From Oscillatoriophycideae cyanobacterium NC_groundwater_1537_Pr4_S-0.65um_50_18 (lineage in GTDB: Bacteria; Cyanobacteriota; Cyanobacteriia; Elainellales; Elainellaceae), in the NCBI GenBank assembly GCA_016208305.1, contig JACQYI010000056.1, positions 62,001-126,000 of the forward strand: a stretch of DNA of 64,000 nt, in the 5' to 3' direction. The notes below the pieces were generated by a model. The model searched no databases and was not told the DNA's origin. It saw only the letters and a program-made list of their open reading frames with translations. Positions 27,872 through 37,050 of the stretch are shown here, piece after piece. The position numbers and the translations under genes were made by a program. How positions within the stretch are numbered: position 1 is the stretch's first letter; every line of letters begins with the position of its first letter.

Positions 27872-27914
27872 ATTTTGTTAGAGAGGGGCGCGGAACACTC
27901 CTCTCCAACAAAAA
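27872..27914 (+). terminator. terminator-like hairpin after the pentapeptide gene
   Basis: TTTTGTTAGAGAGG (27873-27886) pairs with CCTCTCCAACAAAA (27900-27913), one mismatch; A/T-rich base and 13-nt loop. It starts 13 bp after the stop codon. Confidence 0.65.
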
Positions 27915-28011
27915 TTCATCCCCCTATTCAGCAATGCCAAAAATAATCCGGTTTTAGCGCCGCATGAAGCGCTATAAGGGTAGGTAGACAAATGGGTGGC
28001 AGCCGTAGGCC

Positions 28012-28950
28012 ATGAGCGATCGCACTATGAGTAGACATTGCAATTTGAGGTTGGGGTGGCTGAGCCAGGGACTAGCTTTGGCTGTGGCCTGGGGGGCGAT
28101 CGGGGTACCCGTCAGCTTAGCCCAGTCGCTACCAACGCTTGAGGTGCAAAACTCAACGCAGCCTGATCTGCAAACGGCTGAGGGGCAGATGGCTATGGGA
28201 GTGCAATATATTCAGCAGGGACAGCTAGAACCTGCGATCGCAGCCTTCCGTCAAGCCACAGCGCTCAATCCCACCTTTGCCCCTGCCCACTACAATTTGG
28301 GGCTGGCGCTCCGCCAACAGGGCAGCCTCCAGGCAGCGGCCAACTCGTTTTACCAAGCGCTGCAAGCCGATCCGGGCTTTGCTTTGGCCTATGCCAGCTT
28401 AGGAGCCGCTTTGCTAGAAGGCGGCAATCTTAGCCAGGCAGCGGAATATCTCCAGCGATCGGTCTTGCTTGATCCCAATTTGGGGCTAGGGCACTATAAC
28501 CTGGGTCTGGTCTACAAAGAGCAGGGGAAAATTGATCAGGCGATCGTCGAGTTTAAGAAGGCTGTTTTGCTAAGCACCAACGCAGCCGAGCCTTCCTACC
28601 ATTTGGGCTTGCTCTATCTGCAACAGGGAAAGCTGAATCCGGCAACTGAGGCTTTACAGCAGGCTGTGACGCTCAATCCCGCCTATCCTGAAGCCCACTA
28701 TAGCCTGGGCACGATTTGGTATCAGCAGGGCAGTCTCGATCGCGCCTTAGAGGCTTTCCGGCGATCGGCTGAGGCTAACCCCAACTATCCCAATGCCTAC
28801 TACGGCGCAGGGCTGGTGTTTATGCAGCAGGGCAACGCTGGCGAGGCGCAGCGGGTCTTGCAGTACGCCAGAGATCTGTTTGAGCTGCAAGGCAATCCTC
28901 AGTGGGTCGAGCGATCGACTCAGCTTTTGCAGCAGGCTCAGAGCCGATAG
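28012..28950 (+). CDS. exported TPR-repeat protein
   Basis: 312 residues. A signal peptide spans ~10-38 (LGWLSQGLALAVAWGAIG, cleavage after SLAQS). From ~60 to the end there are about seven tetratricopeptide repeats (AIAAFRQATALNPTFAPAHY, AIVEFKKAVLLSTNAAEPSY), giving a superhelix for protein-protein binding in the periplasm or lumen. No catalytic domain. Partner unknown. ATG 28012 has the core GCGATCGC immediately after it; a second ATG at 28027 is also possible. Confidence 0.85.
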   Translation: MSDRTMSRHCNLRLGWLSQGLALAVAWGAIGVPVSLAQSLPTLEVQNSTQPDLQTAEGQMAMGVQYIQQGQLEPAIAAFRQATALNPTFAPAHYNLGLALRQQGSLQAAANSFYQALQADPGFALAYASLGAALLEGGNLSQAAEYLQRSVLLDPNLGLGHYNLGLVYKEQGKIDQAIVEFKKAVLLSTNAAEPSYHLGLLYLQQGKLNPATEALQQAVTLNPAYPEAHYSLGTIWYQQGSLDRALEAFRRSAEANPNYPNAYYGAGLVFMQQGNAGEAQRVLQYARDLFELQGNPQWVERSTQLLQQAQSR

Positions 28951-29068
28951 AGGTTTGGGCGTTGCTATTCTTTCAAGACTTTGGTTGGATTTAAGCACGT
29001 AGCGCCATAACAGATGCGGCAAGATAGAGGAAGATCTTTTGTTTGACCTGAACTTCAGGCTGGTTTCT

Positions 29069-29575
29069 ATGGTTTGGTGGCAGCAAGTTTGGCAGGGTGT
29101 TTTGGCGTTAAGTCTGGCGATCGCGCTCTGGGTATCGCCTGCTTGGGCAGACTGGACAGTGCCCATGTCCTATAGCAATGCCGATCTGCGCGGTCAAGAT
29201 TTTTCTGGGCAAGAGTTGCAGGGTTCAGAGTTTTCTAATGCCAATTTAGAACTCACCAACTTTTCCCAGGCGGATGTGCGGGGTACGGTCTTTAGCGCTT
29301 CGGTGATGACAAAGGCCAACTTTCATGGCGCAGACTTTACCAACGCAATGGCCGATCAGGTGAAGTTTACGGGATCGGATTTAAGCGATGCCGTCTTTAC
29401 AGAAGCGATTTTGCTGCGATCGACGTTTGAAGATGTTGATATTACCGGAGCTGACTTTAGCGATGCCATCTTGGATGGGGCACAGGTGAAGCAGCTCTGT
29501 CTGCAAGCCAGCGGCGTGAACTCTAAGACGGGCATTGAAACGCGAGAGTCTTTGGGGTGTCGGGGTAAGCGGTAA
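29069..29575 (+). CDS. exported pentapeptide-repeat protein
   Basis: 168 residues from ATG 29069; a TTG at 29039 would add ten residues in front of a good signal peptide ([20 protein letters not shown], cleavage after SPAWA). About 20 pentapeptide units follow ([17 protein letters not shown] ... [16 protein letters not shown]), then a tail [20 protein letters not shown] with a lone cysteine pair. Lumenal or periplasmic beta-helix of unknown role. Its TAA stop overlaps the ATG of purK (TAATG at 29573-29577), so the two are probably co-translated although a functional link is not known. Confidence 0.8.
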   Translation: MVWWQQVWQGVLALSLAIALWVSPAWADWTVPMSYSNADLRGQDFSGQELQGSEFSNANLELTNFSQADVRGTVFSASVMTKANFHGADFTNAMADQVKFTGSDLSDAVFTEAILLRSTFEDVDITGADFSDAILDGAQVKQLCLQASGVNSKTGIETRESLGCRGKR

Positions 29576-30726
29576 TGGCAGAGAGACAGATGAAGCGAGT
29601 CGGCGTAATCGGCGGCGGACAATTGGCCTGGATGATGGCAGAGGCGGCACAAAAGCTAGGGTTAGATCTCGTTATCCAAACCCCCTCACCTGAAGATCCG
29701 GCTGTAGCGATCGCCACGGATACGGTTTTTGCCGCCATTGATGATGCGACCGCTACCGCCAAGCTAAATAGCGACGTGATTACTTTTGAGAACGAGTTTG
29801 TTAATCTGGCGGCTCTGGCAGAAATACAGCCCCCACCCAAATTTTGTCCGTCGCTGCGATCGCTGGCTCCCCTGCTCGACAAGTTTTATCAGCGGCAGTA
29901 TTTGCAGGACTTAGGATTGCCCACGCCAGGTTTCGCAGCGCTGAAGGCGATCGATACGGCAACGCTGAGTCAATTTGGCTTTCCGGTCGTGCTGAAGGCG
30001 CGGCGCTTGGGGTACGACGGTCAGGGCACGATCGTCCTCAAAGATTTGGCGGCCTTGGAAGCCGTTTTGTCAGCGTCAGCGTTTGATCCAGAGACTTGGC
30101 TACTCGAAGAATTTGTGCCGTTTGAGCGAGAGCTGGCGGTGATGGCAGCGCGATCGCCCCAGGGCGATGTGGTGGTTTATCCCATCGTAGAAACGCAGCA
30201 GGTGAATCAGGTGTGCCAGCGGGTGCTGATTACGCCAGATGTGGGCGGCGCAAATCGGGATGGGGCGATCGCTGCGGTGAGGTCGATCGCTACGACGCTC
30301 CTCACCAACCTGGAGTATGTCGGCATGATGGGAATTGAGTTTTTTCTCACCTCTAGCGGACGGGTGCTCGTTAACGAGACAGCCCCCCGCACCCACAATT
30401 CAGGGCATTACAGCCTGGATGCCTGCGAAACGTCTCAGTTTGAGCAGCAGTTGCGAGCCGTTAGCGGTTTGCCTTTGGGGAGTCCTCAGTTGACCTGTGC
30501 AGGAGCCGTCATGGTGAATTTGCTGGGCTATGAGTCAGCCACCTGCGACTACCTGGCGCAGCGACAGAAAATAGCGGCAATTCCGCGATCGCACCTCTAT
30601 TGGTACGGCAAATCTGTCTCGCGTCCGGGGCGCAAGCTGGGGCATGTGACGGTGCTACTAGAGCAGGGCGATCGATCTGAAGCTGAGGCGATCGCTCAAA
30701 CTATTGAGTCCATTTGGTATGGCTAA
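29575..30726 (+). CDS. purK: 5-(carboxyamino)imidazole ribonucleotide synthase
   Basis: 383 residues. Carboxylates AIR with ATP and bicarbonate in purine synthesis. The N-terminal Rossmann-like domain starts VGVIGGGQLAWMMAEAAQKL; the ATP-grasp domain has VLKARRLGYDGQGTIVLKD and WLLEEFVPFERELAVMAARS; the C-terminal part has the signature NETAPRTHNSGHYSLDAC. Length is normal. The ATG overlaps the stop of the preceding pentapeptide-repeat gene; an in-frame ATG at 29590 (MKRVGVIGG) is an alternative start. Confidence 0.95.
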   Translation: MAERQMKRVGVIGGGQLAWMMAEAAQKLGLDLVIQTPSPEDPAVAIATDTVFAAIDDATATAKLNSDVITFENEFVNLAALAEIQPPPKFCPSLRSLAPLLDKFYQRQYLQDLGLPTPGFAALKAIDTATLSQFGFPVVLKARRLGYDGQGTIVLKDLAALEAVLSASAFDPETWLLEEFVPFERELAVMAARSPQGDVVVYPIVETQQVNQVCQRVLITPDVGGANRDGAIAAVRSIATTLLTNLEYVGMMGIEFFLTSSGRVLVNETAPRTHNSGHYSLDACETSQFEQQLRAVSGLPLGSPQLTCAGAVMVNLLGYESATCDYLAQRQKIAAIPRSHLYWYGKSVSRPGRKLGHVTVLLEQGDRSEAEAIAQTIESIWYG

Positions 30727-30796
30727 GCCCATCTCTTCCGAGTCAGTCTGTTAGAAGATTGTCGGCAGCAAACCTCCCTCTTTCAAGCCGTAAAAG

Positions 30797-32902
30797 TTAT
30801 TTCTCAACTCTGTTAAGCGGTTGGGGAGACACAGCAGATTGAGCAAAATGGGTCAACAGCTCCCGGTGAATAAACCGATATCGCCCGCCAATGCGTTGCA
30901 GCAACCGCCGCTCGACCCCATAGTTGAGGAAAGCTACTAGATTCCAGGGAATTGCCCCACTGCGCGCCAAAACGAAGCGTAAGCAAAAGTGCTGAACAAA
31001 AGCCACCCCACCCCCACTTGAAAAAGCGAAAAATAGCGCCATGAATGCTCCAGAGAGGAGAGAGCTTGGCAGAGACTCGGCTGCGATCGCCACCCCTTGC
31101 CCAATTGATTCACCTTGAGCGATCGCCCTAATAACAGGCTGGCTAGCAATAGAGAAAATTCCCAGAGGATAGCTGAAAACAGCAGTAAACACCATGCTTT
31201 GCAGCGAGTTCCAGATCCCCTGATTTGGCTGCGATTGCAATTTCAAATCTTTTTTAAACCCCTCAATCAGCCCACCAATCAGCCCAAAAATCAGCCCAAA
31301 AATCAGCCCACCAATCAGCCCAAAAATCAGCCCAAAAATCAGCCCACCAATCAGCCCAAAAATCAGCCCACCAATCAGCCCAAAAATCAGATTTTGTCTT
31401 AAGCTACGCACAATTTCTCGTCGCACTTCGTGCGACATTGAAATTTCAAACGCCTCTACAAGATCAATCTTGCTTCGCCCAACAATCAGCCCAAAAATCA
31501 GCCCACCAATCAGCCCACCAATCAGCCCAAAAATCAGCCCACCAATCAGCCCACCAATCAGCCCAAAAATCAACCTATACGCTCGTCTTTGTGTAGGATT
31601 ATCCAACCAGCTCGGCTGCATTACTTCAATCAGCAGATCTACTTGGTGGTTCTCCTCCAGCTTCTGCGCCAGCCAACCTAGCCAATGGCGCGTGTCTCTC
31701 CAATCCGGTTCTCGCTCAGGGGTTTTATAAGCCCACGATCGCTTTTGTACCTCCTTACGACGGCGATCGCTGCGGCGAGTATCGATCGAGAGTTGGCGAT
31801 CGATGTACTTTTCCAGCAGATCGGCTTTGTTCTCAAACGGCTGACGCGGATCGTAAACCCTGGCGGCCATCGTAAGAAACAGCGGCACTCGCAGCAATCC
31901 CACCGCTTCGTCAGGCTGTGGCTCTAGCAAGCGCTGCATTTCTGGCGACACTTGGAGGGCTTCCCAGAGGGGCGATCGATTAATTCGAGTCAGGTAATCT
32001 TGAATCTGCGCGTCAGAAAGAGGCTGCAAACAGACCGCACCTCGCAACGTATCGAGCCGGACAGCAGCCGTTTCATATTCTTTTGTCCGACAGCAAACAA
32101 CCGCCTGCGGATAATGCTTGGCAAACTCGTTAAGCTTGTGGACGCATTTAATCTGCCGCTCTAGCCCCAGCTCATCGAGTCCATCCATGAGCGGCAGCAA
32201 CACCCGCTGATCGAGCCAGCCTTCGTAGCGCTTGAGTTGGCGATCGCCCCCATAGTTATCGTAAAGCTGTTCCACCAGCCAGTCTTGAATACTCTGGCGA
32301 TCGTCTTTCCAGGTCGAAAGCTCAAAGATGATGGGAATTGAGGTTTCTGGAGTTTGCAGTGCGCCAAAGATAAGCTGCTCGGCAAGGCTGAGCAACTGCG
32401 TAGTTTTTCCGGCTCCTGGCGCACCCAAAATCAGCAGCTTGCCTTTAATGTCGGGTCGCCCAAAAACTTCAATCAGCAGCTTGTCGGCTGGCAAGGGTTC
32501 GGGAGCCTGTCCTGCAATCAATAGCTCTTGAGCGGCCTCTAGCTCTACCGATTCTGGCGCTGTAAATTCCAACGCTGGATTGTCCCATTGCAGTAACCCA
32601 ACCTGCTGCGGCTGTTCTTGCAGATCAACCTGGAGCTGCTGTTGCTGCATCAGCGTATATTTCAAACGCCCATAGATTTCGGTCTGCTGCTCTTCTAAAA
32701 TACGCCTTGCCCATCTCCAATCCACCTGCGATTGTGATTTAGGCGCAAACCATTGCACAATCACATTCTGGATCGTGGTCTGGTTGTGGTGCGAGTTTTG
32801 AAAACTCAGGGTGTTTTGTCCGCCCTGCGTCTGCTGAACTTGGCTATCCGTAATGCGGGTCTGGTCAATCTGCTGGCGCTGCGCGGGATCAGGAGGGGGC
32901 AT
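30797..32902 (-). CDS. NACHT-domain NTPase with C-terminal glycine-zipper membrane repeats
   Basis: 701 residues from ATG 32902; a TTG at 32977 would add 25. Near the N-terminus lies [18 protein letters not shown], a motif also present in the gene just upstream. The NACHT NTPase starts ~120: Walker [16 protein letters not shown] (~155), Walker [14 protein letters not shown] (~240), sensor-type [11 protein letters not shown]. After a winged helix/linker, residues ~445-580 contain two blocks of GLIG/GLIF tetrapeptides that form hydrophobic GxxxG membrane segments, followed by more helices and a charged tail ([20 protein letters not shown]). STAND NTPases of this type act as signal-dependent switches in immunity or cell death; here the output would be membrane insertion. 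This role is inferred. Confidence 0.8.
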   Translation of the reverse strand: MPPPDPAQRQQIDQTRITDSQVQQTQGGQNTLSFQNSHHNQTTIQNVIVQWFAPKSQSQVDWRWARRILEEQQTEIYGRLKYTLMQQQQLQVDLQEQPQQVGLLQWDNPALEFTAPESVELEAAQELLIAGQAPEPLPADKLLIEVFGRPDIKGKLLILGAPGAGKTTQLLSLAEQLIFGALQTPETSIPIIFELSTWKDDRQSIQDWLVEQLYDNYGGDRQLKRYEGWLDQRVLLPLMDGLDELGLERQIKCVHKLNEFAKHYPQAVVCCRTKEYETAAVRLDTLRGAVCLQPLSDAQIQDYLTRINRSPLWEALQVSPEMQRLLEPQPDEAVGLLRVPLFLTMAARVYDPRQPFENKADLLEKYIDRQLSIDTRRSDRRRKEVQKRSWAYKTPEREPDWRDTRHWLGWLAQKLEENHQVDLLIEVMQPSWLDNPTQRRAYRLIFGLIGGLIGGLIFGLIGGLIGGLIFGLIVGRSKIDLVEAFEISMSHEVRREIVRSLRQNLIFGLIGGLIFGLIGGLIFGLIFGLIGGLIFGLIFGLIGGLIEGFKKDLKLQSQPNQGIWNSLQSMVFTAVFSYPLGIFSIASQPVIRAIAQGESIGQGVAIAAESLPSSLLSGAFMALFFAFSSGGGVAFVQHFCLRFVLARSGAIPWNLVAFLNYGVERRLLQRIGGRYRFIHRELLTHFAQSAVSPQPLNRVEK
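31262..31393 (-). repeat. 12-bp coding minisatellite, block A (11 units)
   Basis: Tandem units ATCAGCCCA(AAA/CCA) on the plus strand encode LIFG or LIGG tetrapeptides on the minus strand. Eleven units in 132 bp with no frame change. Near-identical units suggest recent expansion. Confidence 0.9.
31482..31574 (-). repeat. 12-bp coding minisatellite, block B (8 units)
   Basis: Same unit as block A, about 90 bp away, encoding eight LI(F/G/V)G tetrapeptides. The two blocks flank a charged loop ([20 protein letters not shown]). Confidence 0.9.
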
Positions 32903-32951
32903 GAGGGAATGAATGACAGGCGATAGAGCTGAAGCAAATCTAGATAAGCCG

Positions 32952-33401
32952 TTATAAACCCAAAAACTTTGAAGCAATGCCTAGCCAAGGGGCGATCGCA
33001 CTAAATACCTGCTGCCCTTTTTGCCAAAGGTTTTTGCCCGCATCGGAGGCTTTGTCTACCGTCGCCAAAGTTTCGCCCACCTTTTTCAGGTTTTGAGCCA
33101 CCAGATCTTTATCCGCGTTTTCTTTGGCAGCTTCTCGTTTAGCAGGTTTCAAATAATCCAAAGCCTCTTCCTGCTGTTGGCTCGACAATCCAGCGTTTTT
33201 GACAGCAGCTTCTAATTCCTCCAAGAGTTTCACCACCTCTGCGCCAGTCATGCCGCTTTGCTGCTGCGCCAAATTGCCTGACTGGCTTGCCGTTGCGTCT
33301 CTTCCGGCTTGGGTTTGCTGCACCTGAGCATTGCTGATCTGGCTGCCGCTAATCGATTGAGATTGTCCGGGTTGGTCAGGCTGTTGCTTTTTCCAAAACA
33401 T
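32952..33401 (-). CDS. small partner protein sharing the N-terminal motif of the NACHT NTPase
   Basis: 149 residues from ATG 33401, which has TGGAG 9-13 nt upstream; ATG 33428 has none. The N-terminus MFWKKQQPDQPGQSQSISGS leads into QISNAQVQQTQAGRDATASQ, very similar to [18 protein letters not shown] of the next gene. Residues ~50-125 are helical and charged (VVKLLEELEAAVKNAGLSSQ, KREAAKENADKDLVAQNLKK); the C-terminus is hydrophobic (AIAPWLGIASKFLGL) and could be amphipathic or membrane-seeking. No family recognised. The NACHT gene begins 49 bp after its stop (or overlaps it if the TTG start is used), so they form one operon and the shared motif suggests physical association. Confidence 0.65.
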   Translation of the reverse strand: MFWKKQQPDQPGQSQSISGSQISNAQVQQTQAGRDATASQSGNLAQQQSGMTGAEVVKLLEELEAAVKNAGLSSQQQEEALDYLKPAKREAAKENADKDLVAQNLKKVGETLATVDKASDAGKNLWQKGQQVFSAIAPWLGIASKFLGL

Positions 33402-33762
33402 GAGGCTGGCTCCAGAATTTGTCCCCATTGTATAGAATCAAGCTGGAGATGCCAAACAGAGCGACAGCTTTGAGATTTCTGTCAACTATTATCAGTCTCA
33501 TATTATGGATGATAAAAAGAAATTAAATTACTCTATAGGCTGTACAGATTATTTGCCGGACGATCGCCTCTTATTAATCCAGACTGGAATCTGTTAAATA
33601 CGGCTTAGAGGATATTGGGGTACCTTATCTACATTCTCAATTCTAAGGCAATGATTACCCTATGAGTGACCTTAGACGCATAACAAAAAACTGGAGGTGC
33701 GATCGTCAATCACGCACCTCCAACCTCTTAAATTTTATGGATCGAATCAGCCCAGCCGAGAT
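33402..33762. other. intergenic region between glgA and the NACHT operon
   Basis: No gene seen. AT-rich near 33480-33530, probably the promoter of the NACHT operon on the minus strand. It also carries the glgA terminator at 33692-33722. Confidence 0.45.
33692..33722 (-). terminator. glgA intrinsic terminator
   Basis: TGGAGGTGCG (33692-33701) pairs with CGCACCTCCA (33713-33722), perfect 10 bp, 11-nt loop; on the minus strand it is followed by GTTTTTTG. It lies 41 bp after the glgA stop. Confidence 0.9.
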
Positions 33763-35241
33763 CTATTTATGGCGAATTAGCTCATAGATAGCCAGATAAT
33801 CTTGCCCCGGATAGTTCCAGGAATAGTCATACTTCATGCCCTGAACAATCAGATCCTTAAAGCCTTCCGGATCGCCATGCCATAGCCCTAACGCCCGATC
33901 GATCGCAAATTCCAGCGCATAGTTATCGCTTTGGTAAAACATATAGCCATTGCGTTCTTCCGGCACATGAAACTCGTCATAGTCGCGATCGAAGACCGTA
34001 TTCACCAGACCCCCAACCCCCCGAACGATAGGCACCGTACCGTAGCGCAAGCCAATCATTTGAGTCAGACCACAAGGCTCGTAGTTGCTAGGCACAATGA
34101 TCAAATCTGCCCCGGCATAGATCAGGTGCGACAGCTCCTCATTAAAGCCTAGCTCCAGATGGCAGTCGGCATTGTCGTTCAAAAAGTTCTTTTGATGCCA
34201 GAAATGGGCGTTAATCCCCGCTTCTGTCGCCGAACCCAGCAAGACAAACTGCGCCCCGCGCCCCAGCGTAAAGTAGATGGCATGATGAACCAAGTGAACC
34301 CCTTTTTGCTCATCCAGCCGCCCAATGTAGGCCACGATCGGCTTGTCGTCATCCTGACTCAGCAAGAGGCGATCGCGCAAGGCTCGCTTGTTTTTCGCCT
34401 TAATCTCTAGCTTCTCGGCTGTGTAGTTATAGGGAATATAGGAATCAATCTCTGGATTCCACACATCATAGTCAATGCCGTTGAGCACCCCTCTAAACTT
34501 ATGCTGGTGTAGGTGCAGCGTATGCCCTAGCCCATAGCCAATATCGGTATGGTGCGCTTCCCAAGCGTGATGGGGCGAGACCGTCGTCACATAGTTCGAG
34601 TAGACAATTCCACCCTTCATAAAATTCAGGACAAAGGGGTTGAAATTATCCTGAAGGCGATCGTACTCAAAGTAATAAGCTTCTCGGTTTAGCCCAGTCG
34701 CCCGTAGGATGTCTACTCCGCCAATACCCTGATGCTTAAAGTTATGGATGGTATAGCAGACACGCTGATGCTCCATACCCGAATACTGGTACATTTCGTA
34801 GAGCATCACAGGCACCAAGCCCGTTTGCCAGTCATGGCAATGCAAAACATCAGGACGCTTGTTGGCCTTGAGCAAAAACTCTAGTGCTGCCTTACTAAAA
34901 AAGGCAAAGCGCAGGTTATCGTCAGAGCTGCCGTAGTAAACGCCCCGGTTAAAAAATTCATCTTGCGACTGCGGCTCAATAAAAAAGCAGAGCTGACCAT
35001 GCACCCAGCCGCACAAAACCTGACAGCGAATTGCCCCATCGTACCAGGGCACCATCAGGTCTTTATAGGCTTCGTGCAAACCCCAAATATGGTCATACCG
35101 CATACAGTCATATTTGGGCAGAATGATTTCGACGGTATGCCCGCGAATTGCCATTTCTCGGCTCAGCCCATACACCACATCACCCAAACCGCCAGCTTTG
35201 ATAACAGGGGCACACTCAGAAGCGATTTGGACAATGTACAT
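33763..35241 (-). CDS. glgA: glycogen synthase (ADP-glucose), GT5
   Basis: 492 residues, GT-B fold. Extends alpha-1,4-glucan from ADP-glucose. The N-terminal signature SECAPVIKAGGLGDVVYGLS holds the KxGGLGDV donor motif; the C-terminal domain has IAYIGRLDEQKG-like VAYIGRLDEQKGVHL and IIVPSNYEPCGLTQMIGLRYG with the retaining-GT glutamate, then PIVRGVGGLVNTVFD. The length and sequence style fit the GlgA2 type of cyanobacteria, which lacks some features of classic bacterial GlgA. Transcription ends at a clear terminator. Confidence 0.92.
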   Translation of the reverse strand: MYIVQIASECAPVIKAGGLGDVVYGLSREMAIRGHTVEIILPKYDCMRYDHIWGLHEAYKDLMVPWYDGAIRCQVLCGWVHGQLCFFIEPQSQDEFFNRGVYYGSSDDNLRFAFFSKAALEFLLKANKRPDVLHCHDWQTGLVPVMLYEMYQYSGMEHQRVCYTIHNFKHQGIGGVDILRATGLNREAYYFEYDRLQDNFNPFVLNFMKGGIVYSNYVTTVSPHHAWEAHHTDIGYGLGHTLHLHQHKFRGVLNGIDYDVWNPEIDSYIPYNYTAEKLEIKAKNKRALRDRLLLSQDDDKPIVAYIGRLDEQKGVHLVHHAIYFTLGRGAQFVLLGSATEAGINAHFWHQKNFLNDNADCHLELGFNEELSHLIYAGADLIIVPSNYEPCGLTQMIGLRYGTVPIVRGVGGLVNTVFDRDYDEFHVPEERNGYMFYQSDNYALEFAIDRALGLWHGDPEGFKDLIVQGMKYDYSWNYPGQDYLAIYELIRHK

Positions 35242-35370
35242 AATAATTTCTTAAAAGAATAATGAGCAAAATTCTTGACTTCGGGAGGCAATTATACCCG
35301 AAGGCGTGTAGCGGCAAGAAGAGCCAGATGGAAGAGTTTAGCCAGGAAAAGGTCAGGCTTGATATATTGC

Positions 35371-35382
35371 AGGAGATCTCCT
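35371..35382. promoter_or_regulatory. 12-bp perfect palindrome in the leader of the HAD gene
   Basis: AGGAGATCTCCT is self-complementary and ends 10 bp before the ATG, directly before the Shine-Dalgarno AAGGAA. It could act as an operator or mask the ribosome site. Confidence 0.35.
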
Positions 35383-35392
35383 AAGGAATCTT

Positions 35393-36049
35393 ATGCTCAA
35401 GGCTTTACTGTTTGATATCGACGGCACATTGGTCGAAACAGACACACTTCACTACGAGATCTGGCGCAAGGTACTAGCAGAAGAAGATCTAGCGATCGAC
35501 AATGCTGCCTACAAAGAAAAAATTAGCGGTCGGCTCAACCCAGACATCGTCAGCGATCTCCTGCCCCACCTCTCTCCAGAGCAGCAGATTGCCTTTGCCG
35601 AACACAAAGAAGCTGTTTTTCGTCAACAGGCAGAGCTTCAGCCCCTCGACGGCCTGGTAGATTGCCTCAACTGGGCAAGCGATCGCGGCTTAATCTGCGC
35701 CGTGGTCAGCAATGCCCCTAAGGCAAACGCTGAATTTATGTTGCAATCGCTCAACGTCGCTTCTGCCTTTTCACTGGTGGTGCTGGGTGGCGAGTTGCCC
35801 TATGGCAAACCTCACCCCCTCCCCTACCAAGAGGCACTGCGGCAGCTCGATCTCTCGGCTGAAGAGGCGATCGCCTTTGAAGATTCGCCATCGGGCATTC
35901 AATCTGCGGTAGCAGCAGGAATTGCCGTCGTGGGCATTGCCTCAACCCATGATCCGGCAGAGTTGAAATCTTTGGGAGCCGAGATCGTCGTCAAAGACTT
36001 TGCCGATGCTCTGTTAATGGAATGGCTTAACCCCCAGCTAGACGGCTAA
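35393..36049 (+). CDS. HAD-superfamily sugar-phosphatase/phosphoglucomutase-like protein
   Basis: 218 residues, good Shine-Dalgarno AAGGAA. HAD motif I is LLFDIDGTLVETD with both aspartates; the helical cap is of the beta-phosphoglucomutase/gph type; motif II VVSNAPKAN, motif III KPHP, motif IV FEDSPSGIQSA. Motif II and the cap suggest a sugar phosphate substrate, but I cannot say which one. It is divergent to glgA by 151 bp, so a role in glycogen-linked sugar phosphate metabolism is possible. Confidence 0.85.
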   Translation: MLKALLFDIDGTLVETDTLHYEIWRKVLAEEDLAIDNAAYKEKISGRLNPDIVSDLLPHLSPEQQIAFAEHKEAVFRQQAELQPLDGLVDCLNWASDRGLICAVVSNAPKANAEFMLQSLNVASAFSLVVLGGELPYGKPHPLPYQEALRQLDLSAEEAIAFEDSPSGIQSAVAAGIAVVGIASTHDPAELKSLGAEIVVKDFADALLMEWLNPQLDG

Positions 36050-36536
36050 CCAAGCAATAGCACGACTCTCCAAAATTCTCTCGCTTAAACTTTGAATCTT
36101 TTCGTCAAACTTTCAAGGTAGATCTTCCAGATCCGACTTAAGATCAGGGCATACTGGAAGTCAGTAAACTTCTATGGGCTGGTGGCTGCCAATCACAGAT
36201 GCTATCTCTGCTTATATCTGCGAGTATCTGTCATCCTGATACACGCGATCGCTAAGCGGATAATGGTGGGTGAATCGGCTAAGCGATTGGTTCAGGCTGC
36301 TCGGAGAAAATGGCTTGACCTGATTCGCCTGAGCGGGTTCAGATGACCTGATTGATAATAGATATCTTTATCTGATATCTACTGTAGCCTCCGCCTGGAG
36401 CGCTCTACAAAATATCTCTCAAAATGCCATCAAAATGTCTACGTGCAGCCACAGCCTATTGTTTGATTCAGCTATCCTTATTGCTATCTCTACCTTATTT
36501 ATTTCTATCTCTAATGGATTCTAGAGGCTTAAGCCA
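36050..36536. other. intergenic region, no gene seen
   Basis: 487 bp with no open frame of interest. It includes a T/A-rich segment around 36357-36385 with repeated GATATCT. Probably the leader and promoter of the bifunctional nuclease gene. Confidence 0.35.
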
Positions 36537-37043
36537 ATGATTGAGATGAAAGTCGCTGGAATTGCTTTGGATGCAGTCTCCCGCAGTCCGATCGTCCTTC
36601 TGAGAGATGCCACAGAGCGTCGTCAGTTGCCAATTTACATTGGACAAGATCAAGCCAGAGCCATCATCAGCGCCTTAGAAAACCAGGCCCCGCCTCGCCC
36701 CTTGACCCATGACCTGATGGTCAATTTTTTCACTGAATGGAGCATGACGTTAGAGCGCATTGTCATTCACTCTCTGCAAGACAATACGTTTTACGCCATT
36801 TTACAACTGCGGCAGGGTGAGGCGCGCAAAGAAATTGATTCCCGCCCCAGTGACGCGATCGCCCTGGCTATCCGCACCAAAAGCCCCATTTGGGTAATGG
36901 AAGAAGTAGTTGCCGATGCTTCAATGCCTGTTGATCGCGATGCCGATGAAGCCGATCGCAGAGCCTTTAGAGACTTTTTAGCCACCATTCGCCCAGACGA
37001 CTTTAAACAGGGCGGGCGGTTTAGCAAACAGGACGAGGGGTAA
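36537..37043 (+). CDS. bifunctional nuclease family (DUF151) protein
   Basis: 168 residues, matching the BFN/DUF151 domain along ~1-135: MIEMKVAGIALDAVSRSPIV, LPIYIGQDQARAIISALENQ, EIDSRPSDAIALAIRTKSPI. Members from plants and Thermotoga were described as nucleases with both RNase and DNase activity; the activity is not certain in cyanobacteria. The charged C-terminal tail (RPDDFKQGGRFSKQDEG) is variable. Only 7 bp separate it from the aldo/keto reductase, so they form an operon. Confidence 0.85.
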   Translation: MIEMKVAGIALDAVSRSPIVLLRDATERRQLPIYIGQDQARAIISALENQAPPRPLTHDLMVNFFTEWSMTLERIVIHSLQDNTFYAILQLRQGEARKEIDSRPSDAIALAIRTKSPIWVMEEVVADASMPVDRDADEADRRAFRDFLATIRPDDFKQGGRFSKQDEG

Positions 37044-37050
37044 AGCCGCA

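Noticed and set aside
31262-31574. Possible CRISPR-like array
   Set aside because: Units are 12 bp, directly adjacent and coding in frame; there are no spacers.
31115-31730. Plus-strand ORFs made of NQPT/NQPK and ISPP/ISPK repeats
   Set aside because: They are the complementary reading of the 12-bp repeats in the NACHT gene, with no start signal or domain of their own.
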